Shown here: positions 1 through 8,765 of the stretch, one piece after another | Layout: the number at the start of each line of letters is the position of its first letter | How positions within the stretch are numbered: position 1 is the stretch's first letter | Source: Pseudomonadota bacterium | GTDB taxonomy: Bacteria; Pseudomonadota; Gammaproteobacteria; Steroidobacterales; MnTg04 | DNA length: 64,000 bases | Assembly (NCBI GenBank): GCA_022560735.1 | Contig: JADFSO010000006.1 | Location: forward strand, 1-64,000 | Direction: 5' to 3' | Program-made: the position numbers and the translations under genes | Notes under the pieces: generated by a model | Seen by the model: only the letters and a program-made list of their open reading frames with translations | What the model was told of the DNA's origin: nothing | Database searches by the model: none

Positions 1-445
1 CGTAGAACTGAGCGAGACTGATCGCTTGATGCCGGGCACAAGGCTATTCCTGAAAGGTCCTCCCACCAGCACAATTGCTTGGCAAGGCTAAAGGACGCGG
101 AAAAATCTCTCTGCGAGGAAGCCATAACCACCCGGCGATCACACAAGCATATGTGCGATCGGCGCTCCCCTGTTGCTGGTAATGATACACGATCCTGGAA
201 GTGGCCGGAGGCAACACAGATCAACGTCCGTTTCGCTAATCGGGCATTAATGTCAAGCGGCATCGACAACCAGGACATCCACAGGCTCTGGCAGTCATCG
301 CTATCCCCGCCACTGCTCCAGACCAAGAAAATCCCCAGTCCGCTACCGTTTCAGGATACAATGACGCGTCTGGCCGCTCCATTGAGACTTCGGCAGTTTG
401 TGCCCTGATCCTCTCTTACGCGGTTTTCAACCATAAGGAGATATC
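1..445. other. Stretch without a convincing gene, upstream of the RRM gene
   Basis: No ORF here looks protein-like. The only one above 100 codons (79-408, plus) is rich in Arg/Ser/Pro, has no recognisable domain and no good ribosome binding site. There is a near-perfect inverted repeat at 136-145 and 152-161 (CGATCACACA / TGTGCGATCG, one mismatch, 6-nt loop). The last part carries the ribosome binding site of the RRM gene. It may hold the promoter and a long leader of that gene, which is common for cold-inducible RRM genes, but no promoter is certain by eye. Confidence 0.5.
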
Positions 446-742
446 GTGGGCAGGAAACTCTATGTTGGCAATTTGCCTTACTCGGCGACCGAGCAGGATC
501 TGTTGGATAAATTCTCGGCGAGTGGAACCGTGGATTCGGCAAAGCTGATTACCGATCGGGATACGGGTCGGAGCAAGGGCTTTGGTTTTGTCGAAATGGC
601 AAGTGACGCCGAGGCTCACGCGGCAATCGATGCCCTCAACGGCACCGACTACGATGGTCGGCCGATGACGGTTAATGAAGCCAGGCCTCAGCAAAAGAGA
701 TCCGGCGGCGGTGGTGATTACGGCGGCGGAAATCGCTGGTAA
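446..742 (+). CDS. RRM-type RNA-binding protein (glycine-rich, cold-shock type)
   Basis: This 98-residue protein is a single RNA recognition motif followed by a short glycine-rich tail. RNP2 (LYVGNL, about residues 5-10) and RNP1 (KGFGFVEM, about 48-55) are both intact, with the aromatic residues that stack on RNA bases. The tail (GGGGDYGGGNRW) resembles those of cyanobacterial and proteobacterial RRM proteins induced by cold or stress. The start is GTG at 446, supported by an AAGGAGAT ribosome binding site a few bases upstream. It is monocistronic: a strong intrinsic terminator follows at 784-812. The role is probably cytoplasmic RNA chaperoning; the specific target cannot be read from the sequence. 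Confidence 0.93.
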   Translation: MGRKLYVGNLPYSATEQDLLDKFSASGTVDSAKLITDRDTGRSKGFGFVEMASDAEAHAAIDALNGTDYDGRPMTVNEARPQQKRSGGGGDYGGGNRW

Positions 743-783
743 GCCCTTTCCCCGACTGACAAAGATCCACCTGACAATTTGCG

Positions 784-812
784 CTGCCCGGCCTCGAGCC
801 GGGTAGTTTTTT
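784..812 (+). terminator. Intrinsic terminator of the RRM gene
   Basis: Nine-base-pair stem CTGCCCGGC / GCCGGGTAG with a CTCGA loop, immediately followed by six T residues. It sits 42 bases after the RRM stop codon. Confidence 0.88.
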
Positions 813-852
813 GATCTGCACGTGAATAACTGTGACTAAGGAATTTTCAGAA

Positions 853-1098
853 ATGGGACAACCCTACGAGATCGTATCGGTACAGCGAGCCGAGCCACCA
901 CCTGGCGTGGAAGGTTCTGACTGGTATCGCTATGTCATCACGCAAGGCAGCAACACGATCAACGGTTGCCGGCAAGGCGATCTCGAGGCGGTGACGCTTG
1001 CGGTCGAGGAGATCGTCGTCCAATTGAACGAACGAAGGCTGGGCAAGCGCGGTCGCGTCAACCTGGTGCCGACGCCGAAAAAGAACAGCCAAAAGTAA
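853..1098 (+). CDS. Small conserved-looking hypothetical protein
   Basis: An 81-residue soluble protein without signal peptide or membrane segment, acidic in the middle and basic at the C-terminus (LGKRGRVNLVPTPKK). I chose ATG at 853 because AAGGA lies about 10 bases upstream; a GTG at 832 in the same frame would add seven residues. The gene has its own upstream terminator (784-812) and a weaker one behind it (1116-1141), so it is probably transcribed alone. I do not recognise the family and no function is assigned. The well-formed ribosome binding site and the protein-like composition argue that it is a real gene. Confidence 0.7.
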   Translation: MGQPYEIVSVQRAEPPPGVEGSDWYRYVITQGSNTINGCRQGDLEAVTLAVEEIVVQLNERRLGKRGRVNLVPTPKKNSQK

Positions 1099-1115
1099 GG
1101 GTCGATCACCCAGCA

Positions 1116-1141
1116 CGGACCGAGTCTTTTGGTCCGCTTTT
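1116..1141 (+). terminator. Probable intrinsic terminator
   Basis: Six-base-pair stem CGGACC / GGTCCG, 9-nt loop, followed by CTTTT. It is placed 18 bases after the stop of the small gene at 853-1098. The T-run is short. Confidence 0.6.
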
Positions 1142-1203
1142 GTAATCGTGCTATTGGACGCAAGCAGACGTTCAGTCCAGTCGAATTTCTGTTATAAGGC
1201 GTC

Positions 1204-2481
1204 ATGGTGAAAATGAAACTGGCACTGGCACTGAGTTTGGGTCTGCTGATGACCGTGCCTGCTCTCGCGCTGGACCAGTTGGCCGAACGATTCGTCAAGC
1301 TGGGGCTCGAACTGGGTGAGTATGATCCGGACTATGTCGATGCCTATCTCGGACCGAGCGAATGGGCGGAGGCCGCTAAGGGAAATCTTCGATCCAGGGA
1401 TGATTTGGCGGGAGCCATTTCCAGGTTGCTCTCGGACTTGAAGGAATTTTCGCCGACTGACAGCGAATCGATTATCCGGCACAGGGCGCTGCTGCGTAAT
1501 GTGCGGGCGATGGATACGCGCGTTCGCATGGTCAGCGGTGAGACCTTTTCTTTTGCCGAGGAAGCGCGCCTGATCTATGATGCAAGCTTGCCGGATTATG
1601 AGTTTTCAGAATTCGATCGCGCACTGGAGGAAATTGCCAAGCTTATTCCGGGCGAGGGCGATTTGGCGGAACGAGTCGATGCATTTCGGAATACGCTGGT
1701 AATTCCGGAAGATCGCCTTGACGCGGTCATCAATCTGGCCATCGAAGAATGCAAACAGCGAACAGCCAGGCACATTTCCTTGCCATCCTCGGAACACTTT
1801 AGGCTTGAATATGTTAACGACAAGAATTGGAGCGGATATAACTGGTATCAGGGTGCAAATGTAAGCCACATGCAGATCAACCTGGATTTTCCAGTCAAAA
1901 TCGATCGTGCCGTCAGTCTTGGCTGCCACGAGGGCTATCCAGGTCATCATGTCTGGAATGTCCTGGTCGAGAACAGGCTTTTGAAAGAAAAAGGGTACAT
2001 GGAATATTCAATCTTTCCATTGTTCAGCCCTGCAGGACTGATCGGCGAGGGCAGTGCAAACTACGGTGTTCATCTCGCCTTTCCGGGCGATGAGAAAATC
2101 GAATATGAGCGTGACACGCTTTTTCCGCTTGCCGGTCTCGATCCGGGGAAAGCGGCAATCCTGGATAAGCTGAACAAACTTTCGCTCAGCCTGGGTCATG
2201 CATTGACCGCGACGGCACAACTGTATCTGGACGGTAAAATCACCCGTGAAGAAGCCATCGAGCAGCGCCGGAAATATGGCCTGACATCACGAGCCCGGGC
2301 TGAACAGAGCGTGGGATTTATCGAGCAGTATCGCTCCTATGTCCTGAATTACAATCTGGGTCAGGACATTGTTAAAGTATATATTGAAAAGCAGGGCGAC
2401 GATCAGGGTTCGCGCTGGGCAGCATTTGAGCGCATGCTCACCGAACTGTCTTCCGCTTCTGACATGACGAACCCGCAGTAA
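1204..2481 (+). CDS. Secreted DUF885-type zinc metallopeptidase-like protein
   Basis: The 425-residue product starts with a signal peptide (residues about 1-22, cleavage near ALA-LD). The C-terminal half carries the DUF885 signature HEGYPGHH (about residues 242-249), whose HE...H pattern is expected to bind zinc, and further on GEGSANYG, the usual second half of the site. Canonical DUF885 proteins are longer (often 550-600 residues), so this is a short version whose N-terminal region is poorly recognisable. The start at 1204 follows an AAGG-like site; ATG at 1213 is an alternative. It is probably a periplasmic peptidase of unknown substrate. The gene is followed after 57 bases by a peroxiredoxin-like gene with its own strong ribosome binding site. 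Confidence 0.8.
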   Translation: MVKMKLALALSLGLLMTVPALALDQLAERFVKLGLELGEYDPDYVDAYLGPSEWAEAAKGNLRSRDDLAGAISRLLSDLKEFSPTDSESIIRHRALLRNVRAMDTRVRMVSGETFSFAEEARLIYDASLPDYEFSEFDRALEEIAKLIPGEGDLAERVDAFRNTLVIPEDRLDAVINLAIEECKQRTARHISLPSSEHFRLEYVNDKNWSGYNWYQGANVSHMQINLDFPVKIDRAVSLGCHEGYPGHHVWNVLVENRLLKEKGYMEYSIFPLFSPAGLIGEGSANYGVHLAFPGDEKIEYERDTLFPLAGLDPGKAAILDKLNKLSLSLGHALTATAQLYLDGKITREEAIEQRRKYGLTSRARAEQSVGFIEQYRSYVLNYNLGQDIVKVYIEKQGDDQGSRWAAFERMLTELSSASDMTNPQ

Positions 2482-2538
2482 ATTCAGCGTATTAATGTTG
2501 CGAGTGCTACAGCAATAAACAAAGGAGATGTAAGTCAC

Positions 2539-3072
2539 ATGAATTCAGGAAAAATCGAAGCAGGGGCTGTGTTCCCACAGATTACGGCGCAAAACCTTGC
2601 CGGGGAAACCATGGAAATCGGCAAGCCGGCAGCGGGCGCTGATTGGAAAATGGTGGTCGTGTACCGAGGCTGGCATTGTCCTCTTTGCACCAAGTATCTG
2701 AATAATCTCGAAACCCATAAACAGGGTTTACTCGACAGCGGGGTTGACCTGATCGCCATTTCAGCAGACACGAAATCGCAGTTAGCGGGTTTCATGGAAA
2801 AACTCGAAGTCAGTTTTCCGATCTGTTACGGGCTAACGATTGCACAAATGCAGGAGCTGGGTTTATACATATCCACTCCCAGGTCTGAAAAAGAAACCGA
2901 TCATCCTTTTCCCGAACCTGGCGTATTTGTCATCAACGAAAAAGGGCAGGTGCAGATAGCGGAAATATCAAACAATCCGTTTGTTCGCCCCGAGCTGGAG
3001 ACCCTGGTATCCGGGATTGCGTGGATTAAAAACCCGGAAAATGATTACCCGATCGGGGGCACGTACAAATAG
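2539..3072 (+). CDS. AhpC/TSA-family peroxiredoxin-like protein
   Basis: This 177-residue thioredoxin-fold protein has no signal peptide. The active site GWHCPLC (Cys47, Cys50) has the CxxC spacing seen in peroxiredoxin-like proteins of the AhpC/TSA superfamily, downstream of a VVVYRG strand. The loop LIAISAD and the C-terminal segment GVFVINEKGQVQ fit the same fold. It should reduce peroxides or act as a disulfide reductase in the cytoplasm; the true electron donor is not evident. The start ATG is well supported by AAAGGAGATG 8-12 bases upstream. No partner reductase is adjacent. Confidence 0.85.
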   Translation: MNSGKIEAGAVFPQITAQNLAGETMEIGKPAAGADWKMVVVYRGWHCPLCTKYLNNLETHKQGLLDSGVDLIAISADTKSQLAGFMEKLEVSFPICYGLTIAQMQELGLYISTPRSEKETDHPFPEPGVFVINEKGQVQIAEISNNPFVRPELETLVSGIAWIKNPENDYPIGGTYK

Positions 3073-3164
3073 CACCTCTGCTGGCCTCGGGATAACGGAT
3101 GACGTAGGCTTGGAGGTGATCGAATTCGAGGTAAATCTGCCGGATTGGGGCTGATGGACAGAGT

Positions 3165-4304
3165 ATGAAAAATGGATTTTTGAAACTCGCCGTGTTGGAT
3201 TCCCTGATCCTTCTGTCGTTGGCGGGCTGCGGCGGATCGAGCGGTGGACCTCCGCAGCTACCGCCGGTTGCGACACCGGGATTGACACTTATTTCTCTGT
3301 CCGGCGTTGCGGTAGACCAGGGAAATTTCGATCCCGCACCGACCTTGGATGCAGGCGGGATGGTCTGGATGAGTTACTCGCATGTTTCAATTCCGCCATC
3401 CGGCATCAAACTGATAGAGACCCGCCTGGCGACCACGGCCGATGGTGGTCTCAACTGGCAGGATTCAGGTATTCTGGTGAATGAAGCCACTTCATTGACC
3501 TTGCCAGCGCCGAACGATGTCAACGCCATTGCCAACGAGGTTTCGCGGCTGGTGTACAACCCCTTTGCGGTCGCCGCCGGCGCGGATCCATGGATCGTGC
3601 TGTGGCATCGTTATCTGTCGGTATTCAACGGCATCGACACGCTTCGTTTGTTTCAGCATGGCTGCTGGATCGGCATGAAAAGCGGTGCCACCGCAACCAC
3701 GCTGGGCAATGAACGCAAACTATTCACCGGTTTCGGTTACGACCCGATCAATAACAGCGATCCATTGGGTGCGCCGGAATATCCGCTGGATGTGCTGGAA
3801 CCAGCCGCCATGGGCGATTGCCTGATTTTTACCGAACCGGGTGTCTTGACAAAAAACAGTGGTGTGTATGTATCGCTGCTTTGTGCCAAAGCGACGCCGC
3901 CTGGAAAAATCGTGCTGCTGCGCTGTGGCCATGATTTGGGCAACTGCACTTATTTAGGTGATCTCATCGATGGCAGTGAGGCGAATACCGTCAATGCTGC
4001 GTATGATGGGTTTTCTGCTTCTGAACTGGTCAGCGTTAATGGCCAGGATTACTTAATCGTATCGCCAACTTCAGGAGATCTGTATCGCGGCTGCGTCGCT
4101 TACCGGATAACGGATCTCGATAATGCGGTAATTGAACGCAATGCGGGGGTACCGGTTGCCAGCCTCATCATTCCACAGCGTGGCGATTTTAACGGCGCCT
4201 GTGGCTATGTGGCGGAACTTAGCGGTAGCGGCATCATGATCAGCGAGGCGTTTTTTACCGCAGCGCCAACGTTCCGGCTCTTTGCTACTGATGAGCAACT
4301 ATGA
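3165..4304 (+). CDS. Lipoprotein of unknown function with sialidase-like repeat traits
   Basis: The 379-residue protein begins with a lipoprotein signal peptide ending in the lipobox LAGC (lipid-modified Cys22), followed by a Gly/Ser/Pro linker, so it should be membrane-anchored. The body is beta-rich. A stretch around residues 85-95 (TTADGGLNWQDSG) resembles the Asp-box of BNR/sialidase propellers (S/T-x-D-x-G-x-x-W), but only one such box is obvious. Several Cys residues could form disulfides. It could be a beta-propeller glycan-binding or glycan-degrading protein, but the catalytic residues of sialidases are not visible and I assign no function. It ends just before the convergent CBS gene. 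Confidence 0.75.
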   Translation: MKNGFLKLAVLDSLILLSLAGCGGSSGGPPQLPPVATPGLTLISLSGVAVDQGNFDPAPTLDAGGMVWMSYSHVSIPPSGIKLIETRLATTADGGLNWQDSGILVNEATSLTLPAPNDVNAIANEVSRLVYNPFAVAAGADPWIVLWHRYLSVFNGIDTLRLFQHGCWIGMKSGATATTLGNERKLFTGFGYDPINNSDPLGAPEYPLDVLEPAAMGDCLIFTEPGVLTKNSGVYVSLLCAKATPPGKIVLLRCGHDLGNCTYLGDLIDGSEANTVNAAYDGFSASELVSVNGQDYLIVSPTSGDLYRGCVAYRITDLDNAVIERNAGVPVASLIIPQRGDFNGACGYVAELSGSGIMISEAFFTAAPTFRLFATDEQL

Positions 4305-4317
4305 ATCGTTCGGAGCG

Positions 4318-4746
4318 TCAGCCCGTTATATACCTTTCCAGTTGATCGATCGTCAGTTTCTGCTCGGCAATGATGGTCTTGACCAGGTCGCCCATCGAAA
4401 TCAGGCCGAGCATCTGGTCGCCATCCATCACCGGTAAATGGCGGATTCGTTTTTCGGTCATCACAGCCAGGCATTCGTCGACGGTCTGGTCGGGTTCTGC
4501 ATACACGACCTTGCCGCTCATGATTTCCCTGACCAGAGTTTCCTTGGACGATCTGTCCTTCAGAACAACGTCTCGCGCATAATCCCGCTCGGAAATGATG
4601 CCTACCAGTAATTCGCCCTGCAAAACCACGAGCGCGCCGATTCCCTTCTCGGCCATCAGGTGGATCGCGTCATAAACCGAAGCATCGGGTCCGATCGACC
4701 AGACTTCATGACCCTTGCCGTGTAACAGATGGCTCACTGTGTTCAT
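4318..4746 (-). CDS. Tandem CBS-domain protein
   Basis: A 142-residue stand-alone CBS pair: the first CBS motif spans roughly residues 8-62 (VYDAIHLMAEKGIGALVVLQ), the second about 74-132 (TVDECLAVMTEKRIRHLPVMDG, then GLISMGDLV). Such Bateman modules bind adenosine nucleotides such as AMP, ATP or SAM and act as cytoplasmic energy or ligand sensors. The ATG is preceded by AGGGGAGTTC. No enzyme or channel domain is fused, and no obvious target gene is adjacent; the neighbour at 4304 is convergent. Confidence 0.92.
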   Translation of the reverse strand: MNTVSHLLHGKGHEVWSIGPDASVYDAIHLMAEKGIGALVVLQGELLVGIISERDYARDVVLKDRSSKETLVREIMSGKVVYAEPDQTVDECLAVMTEKRIRHLPVMDGDQMLGLISMGDLVKTIIAEQKLTIDQLERYITG

Positions 4747-4912
4747 TTGAACTCCCCTCTACAGTTGGCTTTTGTATGGTGCGATGGTCAAGACCGTTGT
4801 CAATCGTCGGCAATATGCCCGAGTATTTCAAGTCTAGTTCCTGACGGGGCGCTTTGCCTTGGGCCGTATCAATACGGCCGCCCGTGGTAGCGGTTGCCCG
4901 TCGAAGACGAAA

Positions 4913-4937
4913 GACAGGCTTTATCCCAGGGCCTGTC
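4913..4937 (-). terminator. Possible terminator spanning the aminotransferase stop
   Basis: Seven-base inverted repeat GACAGGC / GCCTGTC overlapping the last codons of the aminotransferase gene. On the minus strand the stem is followed by TTTCGTCTT, a weak T-rich tract. A second short hairpin (4862-4879, GGCCGTA / TACGGCC, loop TCAA) lies further downstream. Confidence 0.35.
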
Positions 4938-6078
4938 TGAACCGCTGGCCAATACTGCGGAGCCGTGCGATCGACTCATTGGAAAACACGATCCGCAGGT
5001 ACCGGCTGCTGTTTTCACTGCCCCAATTGATCATCGGTGTCGCCGCAATTTTTCCGCGTTCGAGCAGCAGTATCGATGCGGTGGCGCCGTCCATGCCGAG
5101 TGTACTGACATCGATCAGCAGCGACCAGCCGCCATGCGGTGCAATTAGGTCATAATCGCTGAGTTCATCAAGGAGCAGATCTCGTCGTTGTTGCCACTCG
5201 CCAACGCAATTTTGGATGCCGTTGTTTGGGTCCTGTATCGCGGCAGCCACTGCACCCATTGCGATGCCGGTCTGGCAAACCACGTTGGCAATGCTGACTC
5301 GTGCGACATCGGTGATGATCTCCGCGGGCCCGACCACCCAGCCGACGCGCCAGCCGATCATGCGATATTCCTTGGATGCTGAACCGACGGTGATGGTCCG
5401 GTCGCGCATGCCGGCGAAAGATGCCGGGTGAATGACGGCAAGATCATCATAAAGAATGCTTTCCATTGCCGAGTCATTGATCAGCCAGCAGTCGGCTCGC
5501 TGGCAGAATTCGGTGACCGCCTGCCACTCCTCGTTGGACAAAACTGAGCCACTTGGCATCGACGGGCTCATCATCAGCGCGGCCTTGACCGGTCCCGGAT
5601 CGATCCTGGCCAACGCATCGGTATCCAGCCGCCAGCCATCTGCAGAGGGGAGCAATGGCACAAAGCGCGGTACGCCGCCCGCCAGGCGCACGCGGTTTAT
5701 CAATCCTACGTAGATCGGGTCGGTCATCAGGACTTCGTCGCCGGGTTCGAGTGTGGCGAGTAAAACGTTGAGGATGCCGGCACAGCCACCGGCACTGATT
5801 ACGCAATCGCTTTTCCAGTCGTAATTCTGTCCCGATGATTTTCCAACCAGGTCCGCGGCCGCCTTGCGCAGCGAATCCATCCCCAAAAAGGGCAAATAGC
5901 TGTTGGCGTCGTCATCGTCGATCGCCTGTTTGGTGAAATCGAGTGCTGCCTGCGAGGGTCGCAGGTCCGTATCCAGGTTTTCCAGCCGCAATACCTCGGG
6001 ATCATCGAGGCTATCGGCCAGATCACCTATTTGTTCGACACCGATTCTCGTTATGTGTTTGAGGCGTGAGACCGGCAC
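4921..6078 (-). CDS. Fold-type I aminotransferase (class I/II) with unusual PLP-site residues
   Basis: The 385-residue protein has the class I/II aminotransferase layout: a substrate-loop region, SAGGCAGILNVL (PLP-phosphate site, about residues 95-106), the PLP lysine in GSASKEYRMIGWRVG (Lys236) and the C-terminal arginine in SRYLRIVFS. The usual NPxNPTG motif reads SPSMPSG (about 171-177), so the Asn that normally contacts the PLP ring oxygen is replaced by Met174. The usual D-x-Y segment reads NDSAMES (Asp202 retained, Tyr absent). It is therefore a PLP enzyme acting on an amino acid, but the substrate cannot be named. It is followed downstream only by intergenic sequence, and a DUF2784 gene lies upstream on the same strand. 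Confidence 0.88.
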   Translation of the reverse strand: MPVSRLKHITRIGVEQIGDLADSLDDPEVLRLENLDTDLRPSQAALDFTKQAIDDDDANSYLPFLGMDSLRKAAADLVGKSSGQNYDWKSDCVISAGGCAGILNVLLATLEPGDEVLMTDPIYVGLINRVRLAGGVPRFVPLLPSADGWRLDTDALARIDPGPVKAALMMSPSMPSGSVLSNEEWQAVTEFCQRADCWLINDSAMESILYDDLAVIHPASFAGMRDRTITVGSASKEYRMIGWRVGWVVGPAEIITDVARVSIANVVCQTGIAMGAVAAAIQDPNNGIQNCVGEWQQRRDLLLDELSDYDLIAPHGGWSLLIDVSTLGMDGATASILLLERGKIAATPMINWGSENSSRYLRIVFSNESIARLRSIGQRFRQALG

Positions 6079-6128
6079 GACACTTACCCCCGATTGGAAA
6101 CAGCATGTTATCAGAAACGCTGCTGCAC

Positions 6129-6503
6129 TTATTTTCGTTTGGACTGAACTCGCAGATAGACCACCCAGCCATAGATCGCGGCATTGAGCAGGATCACCAT
6201 GCCGGCCAACCCCAGTTGCAGGGCGCGGGTCAGGCCAGCCGGGTAAATGATCGGGTAGAGATAATGCTCGATGAAACTCTCGCTATAGCCGGAATCGCCG
6301 GCGGTGCGCCTCAGCCAGACCTCGATCGTCGTTAACGGGCACAGGCGGCCGGTGATTTCGACAAATGCACCCCAGGCGGCGGCGGGGATGTGGATGGCCG
6401 GCGCCCAGCGGAATCGAAACGCGAACAGGCCGCCGAACAGCACGAACAGGATAAACAGGAAGTGGAAAACCAGGAAGAAATCGGCGGCGATACGGTAGCT
6501 CAT
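6129..6503 (-). CDS. DUF2784 family integral membrane protein
   Basis: A 124-residue membrane protein matching the DUF2784 pattern: N-terminal helix ADFFLVFHFLFILFVLFGG, a conserved HIPAAAWGAFVEITGRLCPLT segment with the typical W, E and CPLT positions, a GYSESFIEHYLYPIIYP loop and a final hydrophobic helix. I start at ATG 6503 because the family begins close to its first helix; the open frame extends to 6614 but the extra residues are not protein-like and run toward the SRP RNA. The function is unknown. It lies 50 bases upstream of the aminotransferase gene on the same strand. Confidence 0.82.
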   Translation of the reverse strand: MSYRIAADFFLVFHFLFILFVLFGGLFAFRFRWAPAIHIPAAAWGAFVEITGRLCPLTTIEVWLRRTAGDSGYSESFIEHYLYPIIYPAGLTRALQLGLAGMVILLNAAIYGWVVYLRVQSKRK

Positions 6504-6616
6504 TGATCCATCCGCAGCTAAGGAAGTCGGGGGCGGCACGGCAAGTTTCCAACACAAGTATACATTTTGGCCGTGTTTTACTTGCGATTTCTGGCCAAGT
6601 GGATAGAGTTTCATCC

Positions 6617-6724
<108 letters not shown>

Positions 6725-6770
6725 CTTTGTCGTGTTGTCGATGTTTTCAGGAAGAGTTCCTTAAAAAACA

Positions 6771-8387
6771 ATGGCTTACCTAGTATTGGCCCGCAAATGG
6801 CGGCCTCGGAAATTTGCTGAGCTGGTCGGTCAGGATCATGTCGTACGCGCCTTGATCAATGCGCTGGATCGCGATCAGTTGCATCACGCTTACTTGTTTG
6901 CCGGTACCCGCGGCGTGGGCAAGACCACGATCGCGAGAATTTTCGCGAAGGCGCTGAACTGCGAGCAGGGGGTCAGTTCCACACCGTGCGGCGAATGCAC
7001 ATCCTGCCAGGAAATCGATGAGGGCCGTTTTATCGACCTGATCGAAGTGGACGCAGCCTCGAACAGAAAGGTGGAGGAAACCCGCGAGTTGCTGGACAAC
7101 GTCCAGTATTCGCCGGCCCGGGGCCGCTACAAGGTTTACCTGATCGACGAAATCCACATGTTGTCGAAGCACTCTTTCAATGTCTTGCTAAAAACCCTGG
7201 AAGAGCCGCCAGCGCATGTGAAATTCCTGCTGGCGACCACCGAACCGCAAAAACTGCCGATCACCGTGATTTCGAGATGCCTGCAGTTCAATCTCAAGCG
7301 GCTGCCGGTGGCGTTGATCGAGGAACGGTTGAAGCTGATCGCCAAAGAGGAAAAGATCCAGGCGGAAGCGGGTGGTCTGCGGTTGTTGGCGGATGCGGCC
7401 GATGGCAGTATGCGTGACGCGCTGAGCCTGATGGACCAGGTCATCGCTTTCGGCGACGACGAGATCACCGAGGCCGATACGCGGCTGATGCTTGGCACGA
7501 TCCCCCGGGAGCAGGTCCTCAAGCTGCTGTATTTGCTGGCCAACAAGGATGGGCCAAGTCTGCTTGCGCACATTGCCGTCATGGACGAATTGACGCCGGA
7601 TTACAGCAGTGTGCTGGACGAATTGCTGGGGCTTTTGCAGACCTTGGCGCTGGCCCAGGTCGTGCCCGAGGCGGCCGCGGGCGCGGAGGGCGTCGCCGGG
7701 CTGACCGGCCTGATCGCACCCGAAGACGTGCAGCTTTTCTATGATATCGGGGTCAAGGGCCGGGTCAGCGTCGTGCAATTGCCCGACCCGCGTGCCGCTT
7801 TCGAGATGCTGATGGTGCGCATGCTGGTGTTTTCACCGGTTGCCGATTCCGAGCCAGGTGATGGCCGGATTATTCCGGTCGGTGACAGTGCGGCCATCGC
7901 CGGCACCGCCAAAGTTGTCGCAGACGAGGCGTCTGGTGGGAAACAGGCAGTCGATTGGCAGGACGAGCCGAAAGTCAGGGCTGTTGGGCAAGCCGCGGAT
8001 GAGCTGGCACACGAGGACTGGGCCGCGCTGGTCGGAAAATTGCCGATCAGTGGTGCGACCAGACAACTGGCTTCGAATTGCGAGCTGGAACGCCAGGAGG
8101 AGGGCGCCGTCTGGCTGCGGCTCGCCCCTGAAGCGGCAAGCATGCTGACCGATCAGTTAAAGAAACGCCTGCAAAAGAGCCTGGCTGATTATTTTGCGCG
8201 TGATCTGAAGCTGCATATCAAAACCGGCGAGACCCGGTCCGAAACACTGGCCGGTCGCAAGGGCCGGGAAGCGATCGAGAAACAACGTGCCGCCGAAAAG
8301 TCTATCGCCAGCGACCCAAACGTTCGGGCGATGCAGGATGCATTCGGCGCATCGATCCAGGATGGTTCGGTCCAGCCGCTGGACTGA
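6771..8387 (+). CDS. dnaX: DNA polymerase III subunit gamma/tau
   Basis: The 538-residue clamp-loader ATPase shows Walker A GTRGVGKT (residues 45-52), the zinc module Cys64, Cys73, Cys76, Cys79, Walker B YLIDEIH (about 124-130), the SRC arginine-finger motif in VISRCLQF and the collar region. It loads the beta clamp onto primed DNA. The C-terminal part beyond about residue 360 is shorter than in E. coli tau (643 residues) and is low in similarity, as is usual for domain IV/V. I see no A-AAA-AAG slippery site, so no programmed gamma frameshift is evident. It is followed at 38 bases by ybaB and recR, the classic replication-repair cluster. Confidence 0.97.
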   Translation: MAYLVLARKWRPRKFAELVGQDHVVRALINALDRDQLHHAYLFAGTRGVGKTTIARIFAKALNCEQGVSSTPCGECTSCQEIDEGRFIDLIEVDAASNRKVEETRELLDNVQYSPARGRYKVYLIDEIHMLSKHSFNVLLKTLEEPPAHVKFLLATTEPQKLPITVISRCLQFNLKRLPVALIEERLKLIAKEEKIQAEAGGLRLLADAADGSMRDALSLMDQVIAFGDDEITEADTRLMLGTIPREQVLKLLYLLANKDGPSLLAHIAVMDELTPDYSSVLDELLGLLQTLALAQVVPEAAAGAEGVAGLTGLIAPEDVQLFYDIGVKGRVSVVQLPDPRAAFEMLMVRMLVFSPVADSEPGDGRIIPVGDSAAIAGTAKVVADEASGGKQAVDWQDEPKVRAVGQAADELAHEDWAALVGKLPISGATRQLASNCELERQEEGAVWLRLAPEAASMLTDQLKKRLQKSLADYFARDLKLHIKTGETRSETLAGRKGREAIEKQRAAEKSIASDPNVRAMQDAFGASIQDGSVQPLD

Positions 8388-8425
8388 GCGGCCGTGATAA
8401 TCTGATCTGAGAGTGGAGTGAGTGG

Positions 8426-8749
8426 ATGAAAGCGCAGCTTGGACAGCTCATGCGGCAGGCGCAGAAAATGCAGGAGAACCTGAAGAAGGCCCAGGACGAA
8501 CTCGGCCAGCTCGAGGTGACCGGTGAGTCCGGCGGCGGCATGGTCAAGGTGACGATGAGCTGCAAGCACGATGTCAGGCGGGTGGCTATAGATCCCGGCC
8601 TGCTCGATGACGACAAGGACATGCTGGAAGACCTGGTCGCGGCCGCGATAAACGACGCCTGCCGAAAAGTCGAAAAAACCACGCAGGAAAAAATGTCGGG
8701 CCTGACCGGTGGTATGGGTTTGCCGCCGGGCATCAACCTGCCGTTCTGA
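8426..8749 (+). CDS. ybaB: YbaB/EbfC family nucleoid-associated protein
   Basis: The 107-residue protein follows the YbaB pattern: N-terminal helix [22 protein letters not shown], the central [22 protein letters not shown] beta segment, and a C-terminal helix ending [18 protein letters not shown]. Members form dimers that bind DNA in the nucleoid. A GGAGTGAG ribosome binding site lies just upstream of ATG 8426. Its position between dnaX and recR is the conserved arrangement. Confidence 0.96.
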   Translation: MKAQLGQLMRQAQKMQENLKKAQDELGQLEVTGESGGGMVKVTMSCKHDVRRVAIDPGLLDDDKDMLEDLVAAAINDACRKVEKTTQEKMSGLTGGMGLPPGINLPF

Positions 8750-8765
8750 TCCTGTCCATGCTGCA

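Noticed and set aside
79-408. 109-codon open frame before the RRM gene
   Set aside because: No ribosome binding site, no domain, and an unlikely composition; treated as chance.
4862-4879. Hairpin GGCCGTA-TCAA-TACGGCC as a terminator
   Set aside because: No T-run follows on either strand; kept only as a remark under the neighbouring candidate terminator.
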